Both the position numbers and the translations under genes were made by a program. Of a stretch of 38,794 nt of DNA, positions 1-9,467 are shown piece after piece. Under the pieces are notes generated by a model. The model searched no databases. It saw nothing but the letters and a program-made list of their open reading frames with translations, and had not been told where the DNA came from. Positions within the stretch are counted from its first letter, which is position 1; every line of letters starts with the position of its first letter. Source of the stretch: an uncultured bacterium (lineage in GTDB: Bacteria; Patescibacteriota; Minisyncoccia; Phycocordibacterales; Phycocordibacteraceae); NCBI GenBank assembly GCA_938008595.1, contig CALLKD010000004.1:1-38794 (forward strand), in the 5' to 3' direction.

Positions 1-55
1 AAGGCCGTGTAGAAGATGCTAAACGAATTCAAGAAATGATGATGCAAACCTCTGC
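1..55. repeat. Terminal overlap, left copy
   Basis: These 55 bases are identical to positions 38740-38794. The overlap lies inside one continuous reading frame, so it marks the joint of a circular map rather than a biological duplication. An exact 55-base overlap is typical of a de Bruijn assembly closing a circle. True terminal repeats of the packaged DNA cannot be excluded. Confidence 0.95.
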
Positions 56-335
56 GCGTGGGGAGCTTGCGACTATTCTTGCACGGGATCCTAGGCTTGG
101 AGTTCAAGGGGCGTTGGATTTATCGCAAAGCACTCGTGCGAAATATAGACCGAGAACGTCAGCGGATAATGAGTCAGAATATTTAGATGCTGTAGAAAGA
201 GTGCGTAGTGGAAAACCGGCCGCTGGAGATGCAGAGAAGATTTCTGCATTTGAAATATTGCAGGCTCAGAAACATGGTAGTGGTCGTCGTGGTCGTAGTA
301 GTTCTGGGGGTGGGGCAAATCTGCTTGTTCCATAA
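1..335 (+). CDS. Internal/ejection protein, 3' part (continues from 37965)
   Basis: This is the C-terminal part of the gene that starts at 37965 and crosses the circle joint. The joined gene is 1,110 bp (369 residues) and ends with TAA at 333-335. This part is hydrophilic and ends in a Gly/Ser/Arg-rich tail (GRRGRSSSGGG). The next gene, for the 1,581-residue virion protein, begins 4 bp after the stop without a clear ribosome site, which suggests coupled translation. Placement among internal virion proteins is inferred from the neighbours; no domain was recognised. Confidence 0.85.
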   Translation, partial: GRVEDAKRIQEMMMQTSARGELATILARDPRLGVQGALDLSQSTRAKYRPRTSADNESEYLDAVERVRSGKPAAGDAEKISAFEILQAQKHGSGRRGRSSSGGGANLLVP

Positions 336-338
336 CTT

Positions 339-3300
339 ATGGCGACACCTTCTTCGACTCTCTTAGATGCTCTTGGCCAAAATCAGGATGATGACTTTTC
401 TTATTTGAGTCCAGAGCTGCGTCGTCAGATGCGCTTGAGGTCTTTGTTTGATAGAAGCGCATCGTTGCTTTCTCCTTCAGATGAGTTGAGGTTTGCGAGT
501 CAACCAAGCCTTGTAGATTCTGTTGTCAAATCTGCCCAACAACCTCCTCAAAAAACTGATTTAAAAACACGTCTCACACGCTCATTGTCGGAACCTTCTT
601 CTGTATTTGAAAAAGCTGAACCTACTTTAATGGATCGCGCGCTTGATGCGGTATCGGGTTTTACCGCACAGCATCCCAACATAGCTCAGTCTTTAGATGA
701 ATGGTTTAGGCCAGAAGCAATTCCAGAAGATGCGACAGAATCGGAAGTTTTAAAGCACATTGTCAAAACTCCTGTGCTTCCTCCTGTGGTGACTAAGCCT
801 CTTGGGAGAGGTTTATATTCTGCACTTAGCGGAGATTGGATGCTTCCAAACTCAGAGCAAGCTCATGAACAGATGCAGAAAGATTTCCCTAGATTGGCAG
901 CGTTTGGAGAAGGCACAAAAGATTTTTTTGAAAATGGAGTGGGTGGCTTATTAACTCCTCAGAATATTGGGACAGCTTTGTCTACAGCTACACCAGCGGG
1001 ACCCTTTGTAGTTGGAGCTCAAATCCCAGAGATGGTAGGTAGCACTATTGAAAGTGGGCAGAAGTTTGGCAAATCGCTTTCAGAAGGAGATGTAAAAGGG
1101 GCAACATCATCTGGGTTGGAAACCTTAACTGGTGGATTGATGACGTTATTGGGGACTGGGTATGCGGCAAAAGGATTAGCTGGGGCTAATGTCCGGCCTA
1201 AACCCACCGCCGAATCTTTTACTCCATCTGATGCAGGATCTCCTAGCACAGCTATTGGCATGCCAACTGGGATTGAGTTGGCTCAGAATAAATCCACTGG
1301 GGTTTTTGAGCGACCTGAAGTTCCACGTCCACAACCCAGTCCCACGTCTGGGCAGGGAGAAATCCTTGGCTCTGGGCTTGGTTCATTGCAAAAGTTTTTT
1401 GAAAAGACTGGCGATCAGTTGAAGCTAGAGAATGCAGAAAAGATTGCGAAGAAGTCTGGCAAAAAGATCTCTGAAGTTTTGTCAGAATCGGGTGAGCCGT
1501 TCAGTGCTGATCTGTACGCTGATGCCATGACAAGGCAGCGAGACATCGCACGAGAAGGTGCCAAGCCTTCTTTGAGACAACGTACTCAAGATTTCTTGAG
1601 AGAAGTTAAAGCGAACCTTGTGGATAATCTTTCACCCATTGAAGATGCTTTGGAATATTCAATGAAGAAAGGAAAAGACCAATTCACGGTTCTCCCACGC
1701 TATCGCTTCAAGAATCAAGTGGGGCGCGTGTTGCAGTCAGGAGCAATCGCGAAAGACTTTGCTCATCGCTATGGTTTATTTGATGTGATCAACGGCGCTA
1801 AAGATGGTGCTGAGTTGAGTCGTCTTGGGCAGTACATGATCGCACGTCATCATGTCGAAGTGGCAAAGCGTGGTGGCGATATTCCGGTAGGAAGAAACCT
1901 GCTTGATGATGTGAACATGCTCAACGCGTATGACGAGCAGAATCCGAAGTTCAAGCAATTATCAGATCAGGTCAGTCAGTATTCTCAGAAGCTGCTTGAA
2001 TTGAAGCGCGATTCTGGATTGATCAGTGCAGACTCGTATGATCGCTTGAAAGAGATGTATCCGCATTATGTCCCGTTTGATCGCGTCTTTGCACCGGAAG
2101 AAACTCCTTCTGGTCGAGGCAGTTCTGAAGCCGCAGCATCTCTTTCCTCTACTACTGCGCAACGTAAACTGAAAGGTTCAGGTCGAGAGATTGATGATCC
2201 GTTTGTCTCTCTCCTCGCTCAGACTGGTAAAACAGTTCATGAGGCAGAGGTGAATAAGGCGGCAGGCACTATTGTGCATTCGATGACGTTTCCCGATAAT
2301 CCATTGGGAGTTGTTCCGCTTCGAACGGCAGAGAGGGTGAAAGCACGGGTGAAGATTTTTCAAGATCTGGAGGCCACTGCTCCTATCCGAAACATCGCCA
2401 GTAAAATTATTTCTAAGTATGAGAAAGAAATTGGCAGGGTAGTGCAACGGTCTGACGGCAAGGAATTTCTTACAGGGCTTCGTCGAGAGATTGATCAGTT
2501 GGAAAGAAGCGGACTCGAACATGCTTTAAGTCAAGAGCCAAAAGAAGTTCCTGCTCCACTAACTTCTTCGATTGAAACCAAGGTCGCGGATTATACCCCA
2601 AAATTAAGCAAGCAATCGGCACATCTGGCAGGACGATTAAAAGAAGCGGAAGCGCTCTTGGAGTCCTTGAACACTGAAGGGTATAAGAAAGCGTTGCGTT
2701 TTCATGAAGAGCCGCTGGGCGGCCTCCCAAGGGGAAGATATAAATCCAAAGCATTAATCGAACAATTGATTCCAGAGACTCCACAGCCTGTGAGTGAAGT
2801 TTTATCTAAAATTTCTAAACAAGAAAAGGTTGTTGCTGATTTAAGAGAGAGACTTGCTCAGGCGCAAGCCGCGGAAGCTACACCCGAGAAAATCTCTTAT
2901 GAGACAAACTTTGCGACCACTAAGGCACGTGGGCCACAATCCGCCAAAGCTTTTATCGAATCTTTTGTCCAGTTGCCGGACAAAGAAATAGCGGCATTGC
3001 AAAGTCGCATTACTCAAAAGAAATCAAAACTTGGGAAAATGGTTGGGGAACTAGCAGAGCTGAAAGGTGCTTATTCTGATTTGATGCAACAACGTGGGTC
3101 TCAGTTTGATGAAGCGAAATTGTTAGCTGATGCTAAGTCTAAGGGTAAGGCAACCATTAGTCATTATAATGATGGGATAAAAGAAATTTATCAGGTCGAG
3201 CCATGGGTCGAAGAAGCGGCAAAGCGGATGAACGCGGTGCAGTTGGGTCTTGCGGAGAGGATGATCAACTTAAGTTCGAAGCTGTCTAAGATGGGAATGA

Positions 3301-5084
3301 CCGGATTGAATGTTCCGTTTGTTGGTTCGAACTATTTCAGAGATATTCCCACAGCATTTGTGAACGCCCCTTCGTGGAGAGCTTCAATTAAATCTCATCC
3401 ATTGCTTTCCCCTATTACTACAGTGAAATCTTTCATGGATGTAATTGGGCATGGGGAATGGATGAAGGAAATGGACAGGCAAGGCGCGTCCTATTCTTTG
3501 ATGGATCTGAGCAAAGAAGCTCTCCCTAAAAATATTAAAGATGTTCGTCGTCGTTCTGGTCTTCGGATTCTTTCTTATCCTCTCCATTCCCCACTTGCTA
3601 CGCTTGAGCATTTTATTGGCAGCACTGAGAAAGTGACTCGTCAGAATATTTTTCGGGGTGAGTTTGAAAGGTGGAAGAAAGAAGGGATGAATGATGAAGA
3701 TGCGAAATCAATGGCAGCCGAAGCGGCGCGCCGGACAACTGCGCCGTTTGAAAGACGTGGTAATTATGGGCGTGCTTTAAATGCTCTGATGCTTTTTGCA
3801 GGTGCGGATATTCAGGGATCACGAGCGACTGTTGGAGCTTTAAAAGACAGACCATTCTCTACTACTGCCAAATGGACGATGTCGATTGCTATCCCTACTA
3901 TCATCACTACTCTGTACAATTTGTCCGATGAAAAACGGAAAGCGATTTATCAACGTATTGATCCATTTGAAAAAGAAAATTCTCAAATCTTAATCGGTCC
4001 TGATGCGGAGATAGATCCTTTAAAGAAGGTAGCAACTGGAATCTTGAAGCTTCCAATGACTCCAAATCTTGCCAAGAGCACGACCATTATCAGGCAGTTA
4101 ATTGAACACTATTATGCTGACGCGCCTGCTCCAACTATTCGTCAAGCGATAGATGCTGCGCTTGGAGCTGTGAGTCCTTTAAGCACACAGGCAAATGAAT
4201 TGCTGTCTAAGTTTACACCACAGCCTATCAAGCCGGAGCTAGAAACATATACCAATAAGAACTTTTTTACAAACAAACCCATTGTTCCCGATTCACTCAA
4301 AGATGCTCCTCCGGCTGAGCAGGCTTATCCGTGGACTTCCGGAACTGCTAAGCAGATCGGTGGTTTGCTAGGGACAAGCCCGTTGTATGTAGAACATATC
4401 ATTCAAGGACATGGTGGTGGGGTCGGGATGCAGTTATTACACTTTGCAGATCAATTGCAGAATCTAGTTCGTCCCGCTGATAAGCAGATCACAGTAGGTG
4501 GCCAAAGTATTTTGGACAGTTTCAAACGTAGATTATTCCAAGCATCTGCTCGTTCTTTAGCGCCTGAAGAACAGAGAGAAGTGGATCAGATGAATAAGTA
4601 CAATGCTCTTTCTAAAGGCGAAGATTTTGAATTGAAGAAGAGCATCCGAGATAAAGCCGCACGTCAAATTGAAGCTGCAACACAATCACCGGAAAACAAG
4701 CAGAAGCTAGAATCTGCTTTGATTTCCTATTTTGATAATCCTGCCGAGGCTGGGTCTTTAGAAGATCGGGAAATGAAAGAGACTCGCAAGCAATACAGCC
4801 GAGTCTTTGGGGCACCTGCTACAGGATACTTCCACACTTTAAAGCCTGATGCGAAAGCGAACTATTTGTTTTTTGAAAAGGCGTTTGAAAAGATCAAGGA
4901 TCTTCCAGCAGAGTTAAGGCATGCCGAGCTTGAAAAGATTGCCGATCTTTACGGTGTTTCGGATTCTGTATTGAATCGGATGCTAGACTTGGATGACGAG
5001 ATGGTGAAGGGTAAGATCTATCTAAACAAAATTAAACCGCCATCGATTGATGAGCGGATTGAAAAACAACAAAACAAAAAATAA
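339..5084 (+). CDS. Very large internal virion / DNA-ejection protein (LPD38-like region)
   Basis: At 1,581 residues this is the largest protein of the phage, and it ends the set of internal proteins downstream of the tail genes. In podoviruses, proteins of this size and place enter the cell with the DNA (T7 gp16 or P22 gp16/gp20 by analogy of position). Residues about 200-290 are Gly/Ala-rich and hydrophobic. Residues about 600-970 are charged with long helical, coiled-coil-like stretches. Residues about 980-1,200 (GLNVPFVGSNYFRDIPTAF, then a helical segment with WTMSIAIPTIITTLYNL) resemble the LPD38-type region found in large phage polyvalent proteins. No lysozyme or transglycosylase motif was seen, unlike T7 gp16. 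The start lies 4 bp after the previous stop without a clear Shine-Dalgarno site. The family link is from memory of the pattern, not a search. Confidence 0.75.
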   Translation: MATPSSTLLDALGQNQDDDFSYLSPELRRQMRLRSLFDRSASLLSPSDELRFASQPSLVDSVVKSAQQPPQKTDLKTRLTRSLSEPSSVFEKAEPTLMDRALDAVSGFTAQHPNIAQSLDEWFRPEAIPEDATESEVLKHIVKTPVLPPVVTKPLGRGLYSALSGDWMLPNSEQAHEQMQKDFPRLAAFGEGTKDFFENGVGGLLTPQNIGTALSTATPAGPFVVGAQIPEMVGSTIESGQKFGKSLSEGDVKGATSSGLETLTGGLMTLLGTGYAAKGLAGANVRPKPTAESFTPSDAGSPSTAIGMPTGIELAQNKSTGVFERPEVPRPQPSPTSGQGEILGSGLGSLQKFFEKTGDQLKLENAEKIAKKSGKKISEVLSESGEPFSADLYADAMTRQRDIAREGAKPSLRQRTQDFLREVKANLVDNLSPIEDALEYSMKKGKDQFTVLPRYRFKNQVGRVLQSGAIAKDFAHRYGLFDVINGAKDGAELSRLGQYMIARHHVEVAKRGGDIPVGRNLLDDVNMLNAYDEQNPKFKQLSDQVSQYSQKLLELKRDSGLISADSYDRLKEMYPHYVPFDRVFAPEETPSGRGSSEAAASLSSTTAQRKLKGSGREIDDPFVSLLAQTGKTVHEAEVNKAAGTIVHSMTFPDNPLGVVPLRTAERVKARVKIFQDLEATAPIRNIASKIISKYEKEIGRVVQRSDGKEFLTGLRREIDQLERSGLEHALSQEPKEVPAPLTSSIETKVADYTPKLSKQSAHLAGRLKEAEALLESLNTEGYKKALRFHEEPLGGLPRGRYKSKALIEQLIPETPQPVSEVLSKISKQEKVVADLRERLAQAQAAEATPEKISYETNFATTKARGPQSAKAFIESFVQLPDKEIAALQSRITQKKSKLGKMVGELAELKGAYSDLMQQRGSQFDEAKLLADAKSKGKATISHYNDGIKEIYQVEPWVEEAAKRMNAVQLGLAERMINLSSKLSKMGMTGLNVPFVGSNYFRDIPTAFVNAPSWRASIKSHPLLSPITTVKSFMDVIGHGEWMKEMDRQGASYSLMDLSKEALPKNIKDVRRRSGLRILSYPLHSPLATLEHFIGSTEKVTRQNIFRGEFERWKKEGMNDEDAKSMAAEAARRTTAPFERRGNYGRALNALMLFAGADIQGSRATVGALKDRPFSTTAKWTMSIAIPTIITTLYNLSDEKRKAIYQRIDPFEKENSQILIGPDAEIDPLKKVATGILKLPMTPNLAKSTTIIRQLIEHYYADAPAPTIRQAIDAALGAVSPLSTQANELLSKFTPQPIKPELETYTNKNFFTNKPIVPDSLKDAPPAEQAYPWTSGTAKQIGGLLGTSPLYVEHIIQGHGGGVGMQLLHFADQLQNLVRPADKQITVGGQSILDSFKRRLFQASARSLAPEEQREVDQMNKYNALSKGEDFELKKSIRDKAARQIEAATQSPENKQKLESALISYFDNPAEAGSLEDREMKETRKQYSRVFGAPATGYFHTLKPDAKANYLFFEKAFEKIKDLPAELRHAELEKIADLYGVSDSVLNRMLDLDDEMVKGKIYLNKIKPPSIDERIEKQQNKK

Positions 5085-5099
5085 TCTGGAGAACACATT

Positions 5100-5414
5100 A
5101 TGGCAATCACCATTACGAATCACCCTGAACTCACCAAAGCAAGCATTGGAAACCGTTACATGGTGTTTGCTGAATTCGCTTTAGATTCATCCTATCCGCT
5201 TTTGGGTTATGTTGTCCCACCGGCCCTTCTTGCACTGACCAGTATTGAGCGTGTTATGATGCCTTCATTTCAGTTTAGGTTGGCCCCTTACTTGCTTGAA
5301 TGGAACTACAACCTAAACTCGATCCGTGTGTTTAATAACACTGGAACCGAGATTGTAGTGGGAACTAACCTCAGTGCTTTGAGTGACATCAAGGCAACCT
5401 TTATCGGAGTGTAA
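5100..5414 (+). CDS. Small hypothetical protein (possible virion or decoration protein)
   Basis: 104 residues with a good ribosome site (GGAGAACACATT before ATG). The sequence is rich in beta-type residues (ITITNHPEL, FNNTGTEIVVGTNLSALSD) with few charges, as in small structural proteins. It lies between the giant ejection protein and the holin-like gene, at the end of the late block. No family was recognised. It is broadly similar in size and composition to the 103-residue protein at 22464, but I see no clear sequence match between them. Confidence 0.7.
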   Translation: MAITITNHPELTKASIGNRYMVFAEFALDSSYPLLGYVVPPALLALTSIERVMMPSFQFRLAPYLLEWNYNLNSIRVFNNTGTEIVVGTNLSALSDIKATFIGV

Positions 5415-5415
5415 A

Positions 5416-5607
5416 ATGGTTCAAGCAATGAAAGAGTTGGTAAAATCCAAGAAGTTTTGGATGACAATTATCGGGTCTGCTGTCTGTGCCGGACTTAAAA
5501 GTTCCGGCGCTTCTAGCGAAGTGGTAGCCTTGGTTGGTGGATTGTTTGGTTCAAATATTGTTGGCCAAGGCCTTGCTGATTTTGGAAAGAACAGATCGGC
5601 TCAATAG
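5416..5607 (+). CDS. Holin-like small membrane protein
   Basis: 63 residues starting at the ATG right after the previous stop, with GGAGTGTAAA as ribosome site. It has a charged N-terminus (MKELVKSKKF), one or two short hydrophobic Gly/Ala-rich segments (WMTIIGSAVCAGL and VVALVGGLFGSNIVGQGLA) and a basic C-terminus. Small proteins of this layout at the end of a late operon are commonly holins, which form lesions in the inner membrane so that endolysin can act. The endolysin is encoded far away in the leftward block (12398). A non-lytic membrane role is possible. Confidence 0.6.
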   Translation: MVQAMKELVKSKKFWMTIIGSAVCAGLKSSGASSEVVALVGGLFGSNIVGQGLADFGKNRSAQ

Positions 5608-5621
5608 CCTGAACCGATCTG
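5592..5621. terminator. Inverted repeat at the convergent ends of the two blocks
   Basis: CAGATCGG (5592-5599) pairs perfectly with CCGATCTG (5614-5621). TCA/TGA extends the stem inward across one mismatch, leaving a 6-nt loop. The stop codons of both converging genes lie within it (TAG at 5605-5607 on plus, TGA at 5603-5601 on minus). On the minus strand the stem is followed by TTCTTTCC, so it looks best as a terminator of leftward transcripts. On plus no U tract follows. Confidence 0.6.
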
Positions 5622-8282
5622 GAACATGTCCTTGAGTTGAGCGGGGAACAGCGGGTGCTTTGTGTTAAGTTCAATGCAAGGCACCCGTGTTGTTTTGTTC
5701 GGGATCTTTCTCAGCGCATCCTGTTTCACAAAGTAAGGTTGAGCGGCCATATAGTCGCACACGTTCTTTTCTGAGCTGATACCTGTCTTCACCCCTTGCT
5801 TGTGTTTGAACTGACTCCACATCACATAAAGTCCGCTAAGATAAAGAAAGACTGAGTCCTGCCTTAGATCGTAAACCATGAAATTGGTGACCGGTTCACC
5901 GAACACCCACATGGTATAGATATCTCCCCAAAATCTTCCTAGCACAGATTCGTTTAATACCCCGCGTACACTGGCGTCAAAGTAGTCCATGATCTGCTCT
6001 ATGAACGTGGCAAGCTCTGCTGGATCATCGATCAAGAGATTGGCCATACTCACCATGATAGACGCGTGAAGCTTAGCCCTAAAGTCTCCTGTGATCTTTG
6101 TACTTAATCGGGTGACGGTGTGCTGCAGAGTTTCTAGGAATGTCTTGGAGTGCTCGGTGTATTTTTTAAGAATTTTGAAAGTGACGTTGGAGATCTCGTC
6201 TTGATGTTCATACAGCCAATTGAGAGCTTCTGCAGTAATAGGATTATTTTTTGCTTTATTGAGATAAATCAGAATGCATCTTGAAAACAGTGCTGGATCC
6301 TCCGGTCTTTCTTCTCCGATTAAGATGCAGGTGGAACGTAGCTTATTCTCTCGGCTGCCGAAGTCATTCTTCACTCCTTTGATGTCTCCCTGTCTGTTGT
6401 ACATAGACCGAAGCATGGAATCTTTTTTATCCATGGAATTGCCGACCACATCATTGCGATATTCATCGAGGCGAAATGGCAGCGAAGAATAATAGCTGAA
6501 GCCTCGAGCCATGCCTACAGGAGTAGAAGACACGATGTTCTTAGTTGGAACCTGCATACCGAATCCAAACAAAGCGTAGAGCGCATCGGCTAGAGCACTT
6601 TTGCCAGACTCTCTTTCTCCATAGATCATTAAGATCGGAAAGGAGCTGTAAGACATTTTGAAAATCACATTTGAAAAGAGGGATGCGAGCGCTGCAGTAA
6701 AAGCTATCTTGCCTTGGAGGCCCCAAGCTTCCACAAATTTCCTCATCACTAGGTGGATGGAAATGGGTTTTTCTGAAAGAGTTGGCATGTTTGACAAATC
6801 AGACATGGGTTGTAGCCGAGTACCATGCGCCTGATCTTTGGACCAAAACGTTCCATCTTCTTCGGGCTTTAAAATTTCTCCATTATCTTGGATGATTAAA
6901 TTTGAAAAAATCCATCGTCGATTTTCTTCATCTCTACCTACGAAATCTAGCATTTGAATTTGTTGGCCAGTGGTATCTAGAAATAACTCTTCCGCAATCA
7001 ATGCGAAGTCCGCATCATTACCGAGCCAAAGATAATCTCCTTTGGATAAGCATTTGGATTTAAAATTTCTTAAGTTTGACATGTCGTCTGCAGACACCTC
7101 AAAAATTTGTGAGACGTCGCCGTACTTCGAATGAATCTCAATTTCCCTGTAGTAATCAGAATGTCTAATGATGGTGCTTTTCGGATAGATGATGAAGTTA
7201 GAAAGTTTGCGGGTCTTGCCAATCGCTTTGCCGGAGTTGGCGTAGTAGCAGTTTTGATACTTGAAAATGATGTTAGAATGAATGCCTCTGTCCATCTGTC
7301 TGTTGATCCAAGGCATGTGTTGCTTGGGTGCTTGCAGTTGGTACCTGTAGTTTTCTGGGGACATTGCTGAACGGAGCACGATGTCGAAATCATCTTTCGT
7401 GCGTCCATTCGCTACTGCTGAATCGATGTCGGCCTTGCCATCAATAGTCCATTCTTCCGGCAACGAAGCGATTAGTGTTGTCCTTCTGGCTTCCTCCATC
7501 TTGGCTTGTACACGTTGCAGATAATCTGTCTTTTCTGCTTTGCTTAGTGCGTTGAGACTTTCCTCATCGATAGATTCGAGAAGAGATTGGCGGATTTGTT
7601 TCATTCTCATCGCCATGATGTAGGAGTAGATGTGCTGAGCGTAGCGTCTTTGGAACTCTTGCTTGTAAGATTTTAAATCTGGATCGTCTTGAATCTCAGT
7701 ATCAAAAAGAATGATGACCTTTTTGAAGGTGAGACCATGAACGATCTGCAGGTTGAGAAAAAAATTCTGCAACCTATCATGGTACATTCCAGTAAAAGCT
7801 GCGACCCCTCCTAGTCCAATTGCCGGCCACCCTAATTGCCACATGATCCCAGCTTTGAATTCAGATTCACAGACTACCAATACGCTGTCTTCTTTTTGAG
7901 TTGCCCAGTAAGAGGCTGCTGTGAATTCAGAGTAAGGGTAAACGCCAAGCTCAGGAAGGTTGCCGTATTTGTGGCTCTTGTAAAACGTAACGTCGTTGGT
8001 GGTGCTGAAGTATGGAATGATGGTCATACCATCAGTGGTCAGTTGCCAAGCTGGCGTTTTGTTTTTGTCTATCAGGCCACATGAAAAGCAGGCGCCAAGC
8101 CCGAACTCGTTTGCAAGCTCTAGGATAATCTTCTTGTTTTCTGGCAATGCAGATTTAAACCCAAGCAGTTTGATGGAATGTTCTGTAAACCCCCTTTTTT
8201 TTTGAAGCGATGCGAAGTGTTCATCGGTCAAAGTTAATTGTTGAAACAGACGATTGTAGATCGCGATATTTGGTTCAAACAT
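5601..8282 (-). CDS. Toprim-like primase / helicase (replication protein)
   Basis: 893 residues from the ATG at 8282, which follows GAGGGGGCTTAGG. A longer start at 8306 would lie inside the upstream gene and lacks such a site. Residues about 130-200 read like a Toprim (DUF3854-type) domain: VVCESEFKAG with the acidic residue, then VIILFDTE. Residues about 550-600 form an ATPase core with Walker A GERESGKSALADAL and a Walker B-like PFRLDEYRN, as in DUF927/primase-helicase proteins of phages and plasmids. It probably primes and unwinds DNA at the phage origin. It is the last gene of the leftward operon, after genes for an ssDNA-binding-like protein and a SNF2 helicase. Since no DNA polymerase is encoded, it probably hands the fork to the host enzyme. 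Confidence 0.8.
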   Translation of the reverse strand: MFEPNIAIYNRLFQQLTLTDEHFASLQKKRGFTEHSIKLLGFKSALPENKKIILELANEFGLGACFSCGLIDKNKTPAWQLTTDGMTIIPYFSTTNDVTFYKSHKYGNLPELGVYPYSEFTAASYWATQKEDSVLVVCESEFKAGIMWQLGWPAIGLGGVAAFTGMYHDRLQNFFLNLQIVHGLTFKKVIILFDTEIQDDPDLKSYKQEFQRRYAQHIYSYIMAMRMKQIRQSLLESIDEESLNALSKAEKTDYLQRVQAKMEEARRTTLIASLPEEWTIDGKADIDSAVANGRTKDDFDIVLRSAMSPENYRYQLQAPKQHMPWINRQMDRGIHSNIIFKYQNCYYANSGKAIGKTRKLSNFIIYPKSTIIRHSDYYREIEIHSKYGDVSQIFEVSADDMSNLRNFKSKCLSKGDYLWLGNDADFALIAEELFLDTTGQQIQMLDFVGRDEENRRWIFSNLIIQDNGEILKPEEDGTFWSKDQAHGTRLQPMSDLSNMPTLSEKPISIHLVMRKFVEAWGLQGKIAFTAALASLFSNVIFKMSYSSFPILMIYGERESGKSALADALYALFGFGMQVPTKNIVSSTPVGMARGFSYYSSLPFRLDEYRNDVVGNSMDKKDSMLRSMYNRQGDIKGVKNDFGSRENKLRSTCILIGEERPEDPALFSRCILIYLNKAKNNPITAEALNWLYEHQDEISNVTFKILKKYTEHSKTFLETLQHTVTRLSTKITGDFRAKLHASIMVSMANLLIDDPAELATFIEQIMDYFDASVRGVLNESVLGRFWGDIYTMWVFGEPVTNFMVYDLRQDSVFLYLSGLYVMWSQFKHKQGVKTGISSEKNVCDYMAAQPYFVKQDALRKIPNKTTRVPCIELNTKHPLFPAQLKDMFQIGSGY

Positions 8283-8283
8283 C

Positions 8284-8706
8284 CTAAGCCCCCTCAGGCA
8301 AAACAAGACGTGCTTTCAAAATCTTCATGCTTAAGAGAATCAGTAAAAAGCTATCCCATGAGTGATGAAAAAAACACTCCACTTTCACCTGTTCTCGGTT
8401 GTGTCGCTGATGTTGTCTGATTAATTCTTCACAAAGTCCTCTGATCCAAGACCTTGGCTTATCTGCAAGCTTGTCCCATACGAGTTGATTCCCGCACAAA
8501 TAGCCGGCAGGTACCTTAAATAGGTACGATTCGGAACATAGCTCCCTTATTGTGATGCGTTTGACATCATCCCAAGGGAGCCGTTTCCATCCGCTTTGAT
8601 CTTCTAGTAATTTGAATGGTTGGATTTCTTCGATTAATTCAGGCGGGGCTTCCTTGGCAGCTCTCAGTTCCTTGCTTCGTTTTGCCAACTCAACCCAGTT
8701 GTTCAT
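8284..8706 (-). CDS. Hypothetical protein in the replication cluster
   Basis: 140 residues. The start ATG overlaps the previous stop by 4 bases (ATGA), and its own stop TAG overlaps the ribosome site of the primase-helicase, so all three are translated as one unit. The protein is charged, with a central segment WKRLPWDDVKRITIRELCSESYLF and a C-terminal hydrophobic helix (SFLLILLSMKIL). I do not recognise the family. Its fixed place between the ssDNA-binding-like gene and the primase suggests an accessory replication role, which is inference only. Confidence 0.75.
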   Translation of the reverse strand: MNNWVELAKRSKELRAAKEAPPELIEEIQPFKLLEDQSGWKRLPWDDVKRITIRELCSESYLFKVPAGYLCGNQLVWDKLADKPRSWIRGLCEELIRQHQRHNREQVKVECFFHHSWDSFLLILLSMKILKARLVLPEGA

Positions 8707-9467
8707 ACGTCTTGAACAATATCAGAATCAACTTCAATCGCTTCCACTGGATCTGCAATCAGTGGTGATTGAAGCATGTCAAGGTCTTTGACCATGAGCC
8801 AGAAGTTCCTAGCTGTCGCTCGCTCTTGATCGTTTAATTGTCGGCCAGCTTCCAAGACGTAGTTCATGAAATCACCTTTCGAATTCGCTTCTTCTTTAGA
8901 CGAGATAACCCATGTGTGACCATAGGCCGGAACGCCTAAGCGATGACAGAGCGCATGATTCTTGCTCGCAAGTTGCTTGCCAATTCCATAGGAAGTTTTC
9001 TTGAATGACAACCAAACAGGGTAGGGGTTTCCAGTTTCCACTGAGGAAGCTAGCACGCAGAGAAACTCTTTAGAGGCGGCGCATTTTGGTGGCTGTCCAT
9101 CAATCCATTGATTGAAGTTCGCATCATGTGGACACTTCGCGCAGAGGTCTCCGTTGAGATTATTAATCTGATTGATACTACGGCACACGAACGACTTCGG
9201 ATTTTTCTTCCGATCAAAGTAGATTGCTCCGTTCCTGATTCTCAAGATGATGACCTCAATCTTGTTTCCTAAGATCATTCCGCTCACAGAGTCTTGAAAG
9301 TCTCCCAGTTTCGCGAGGCCTTTTTTTACCATCTCAGAAGAGCTTTGAAGGAGTGTAATGATCGGGATCGAAATATCCTCAGCGGTATAATCTTCGAATC
9401 CTTCTAGGGGGGCAGAATGAATGGGTGTGGCGATTTCAGTGTTTTCTTTTTTGATGAGCGCGCTCAT
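8703..9467 (-). CDS. ssDNA-binding / recombination-like zinc protein
   Basis: 254 residues. After a short acidic leader comes a segment typical of a phage family often found beside replication genes: ISIPIITLLQSSSEMV, then a GDFQDSVSG...LGNKIEVIIL beta region. A cysteine cluster follows (CAKCP and PPKCAA with a later C), likely a zinc site inserted in an OB-like core. Its C-terminus is acidic, as in single-stranded DNA-binding proteins. It overlaps both neighbours by 4 bases. Function as an ssDNA-binding protein is an inference from this layout and context; I could not confirm the family. Confidence 0.55.
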   Translation of the reverse strand: MSALIKKENTEIATPIHSAPLEGFEDYTAEDISIPIITLLQSSSEMVKKGLAKLGDFQDSVSGMILGNKIEVIILRIRNGAIYFDRKKNPKSFVCRSINQINNLNGDLCAKCPHDANFNQWIDGQPPKCAASKEFLCVLASSVETGNPYPVWLSFKKTSYGIGKQLASKNHALCHRLGVPAYGHTWVISSKEEANSKGDFMNYVLEAGRQLNDQERATARNFWLMVKDLDMLQSPLIADPVEAIEVDSDIVQDV

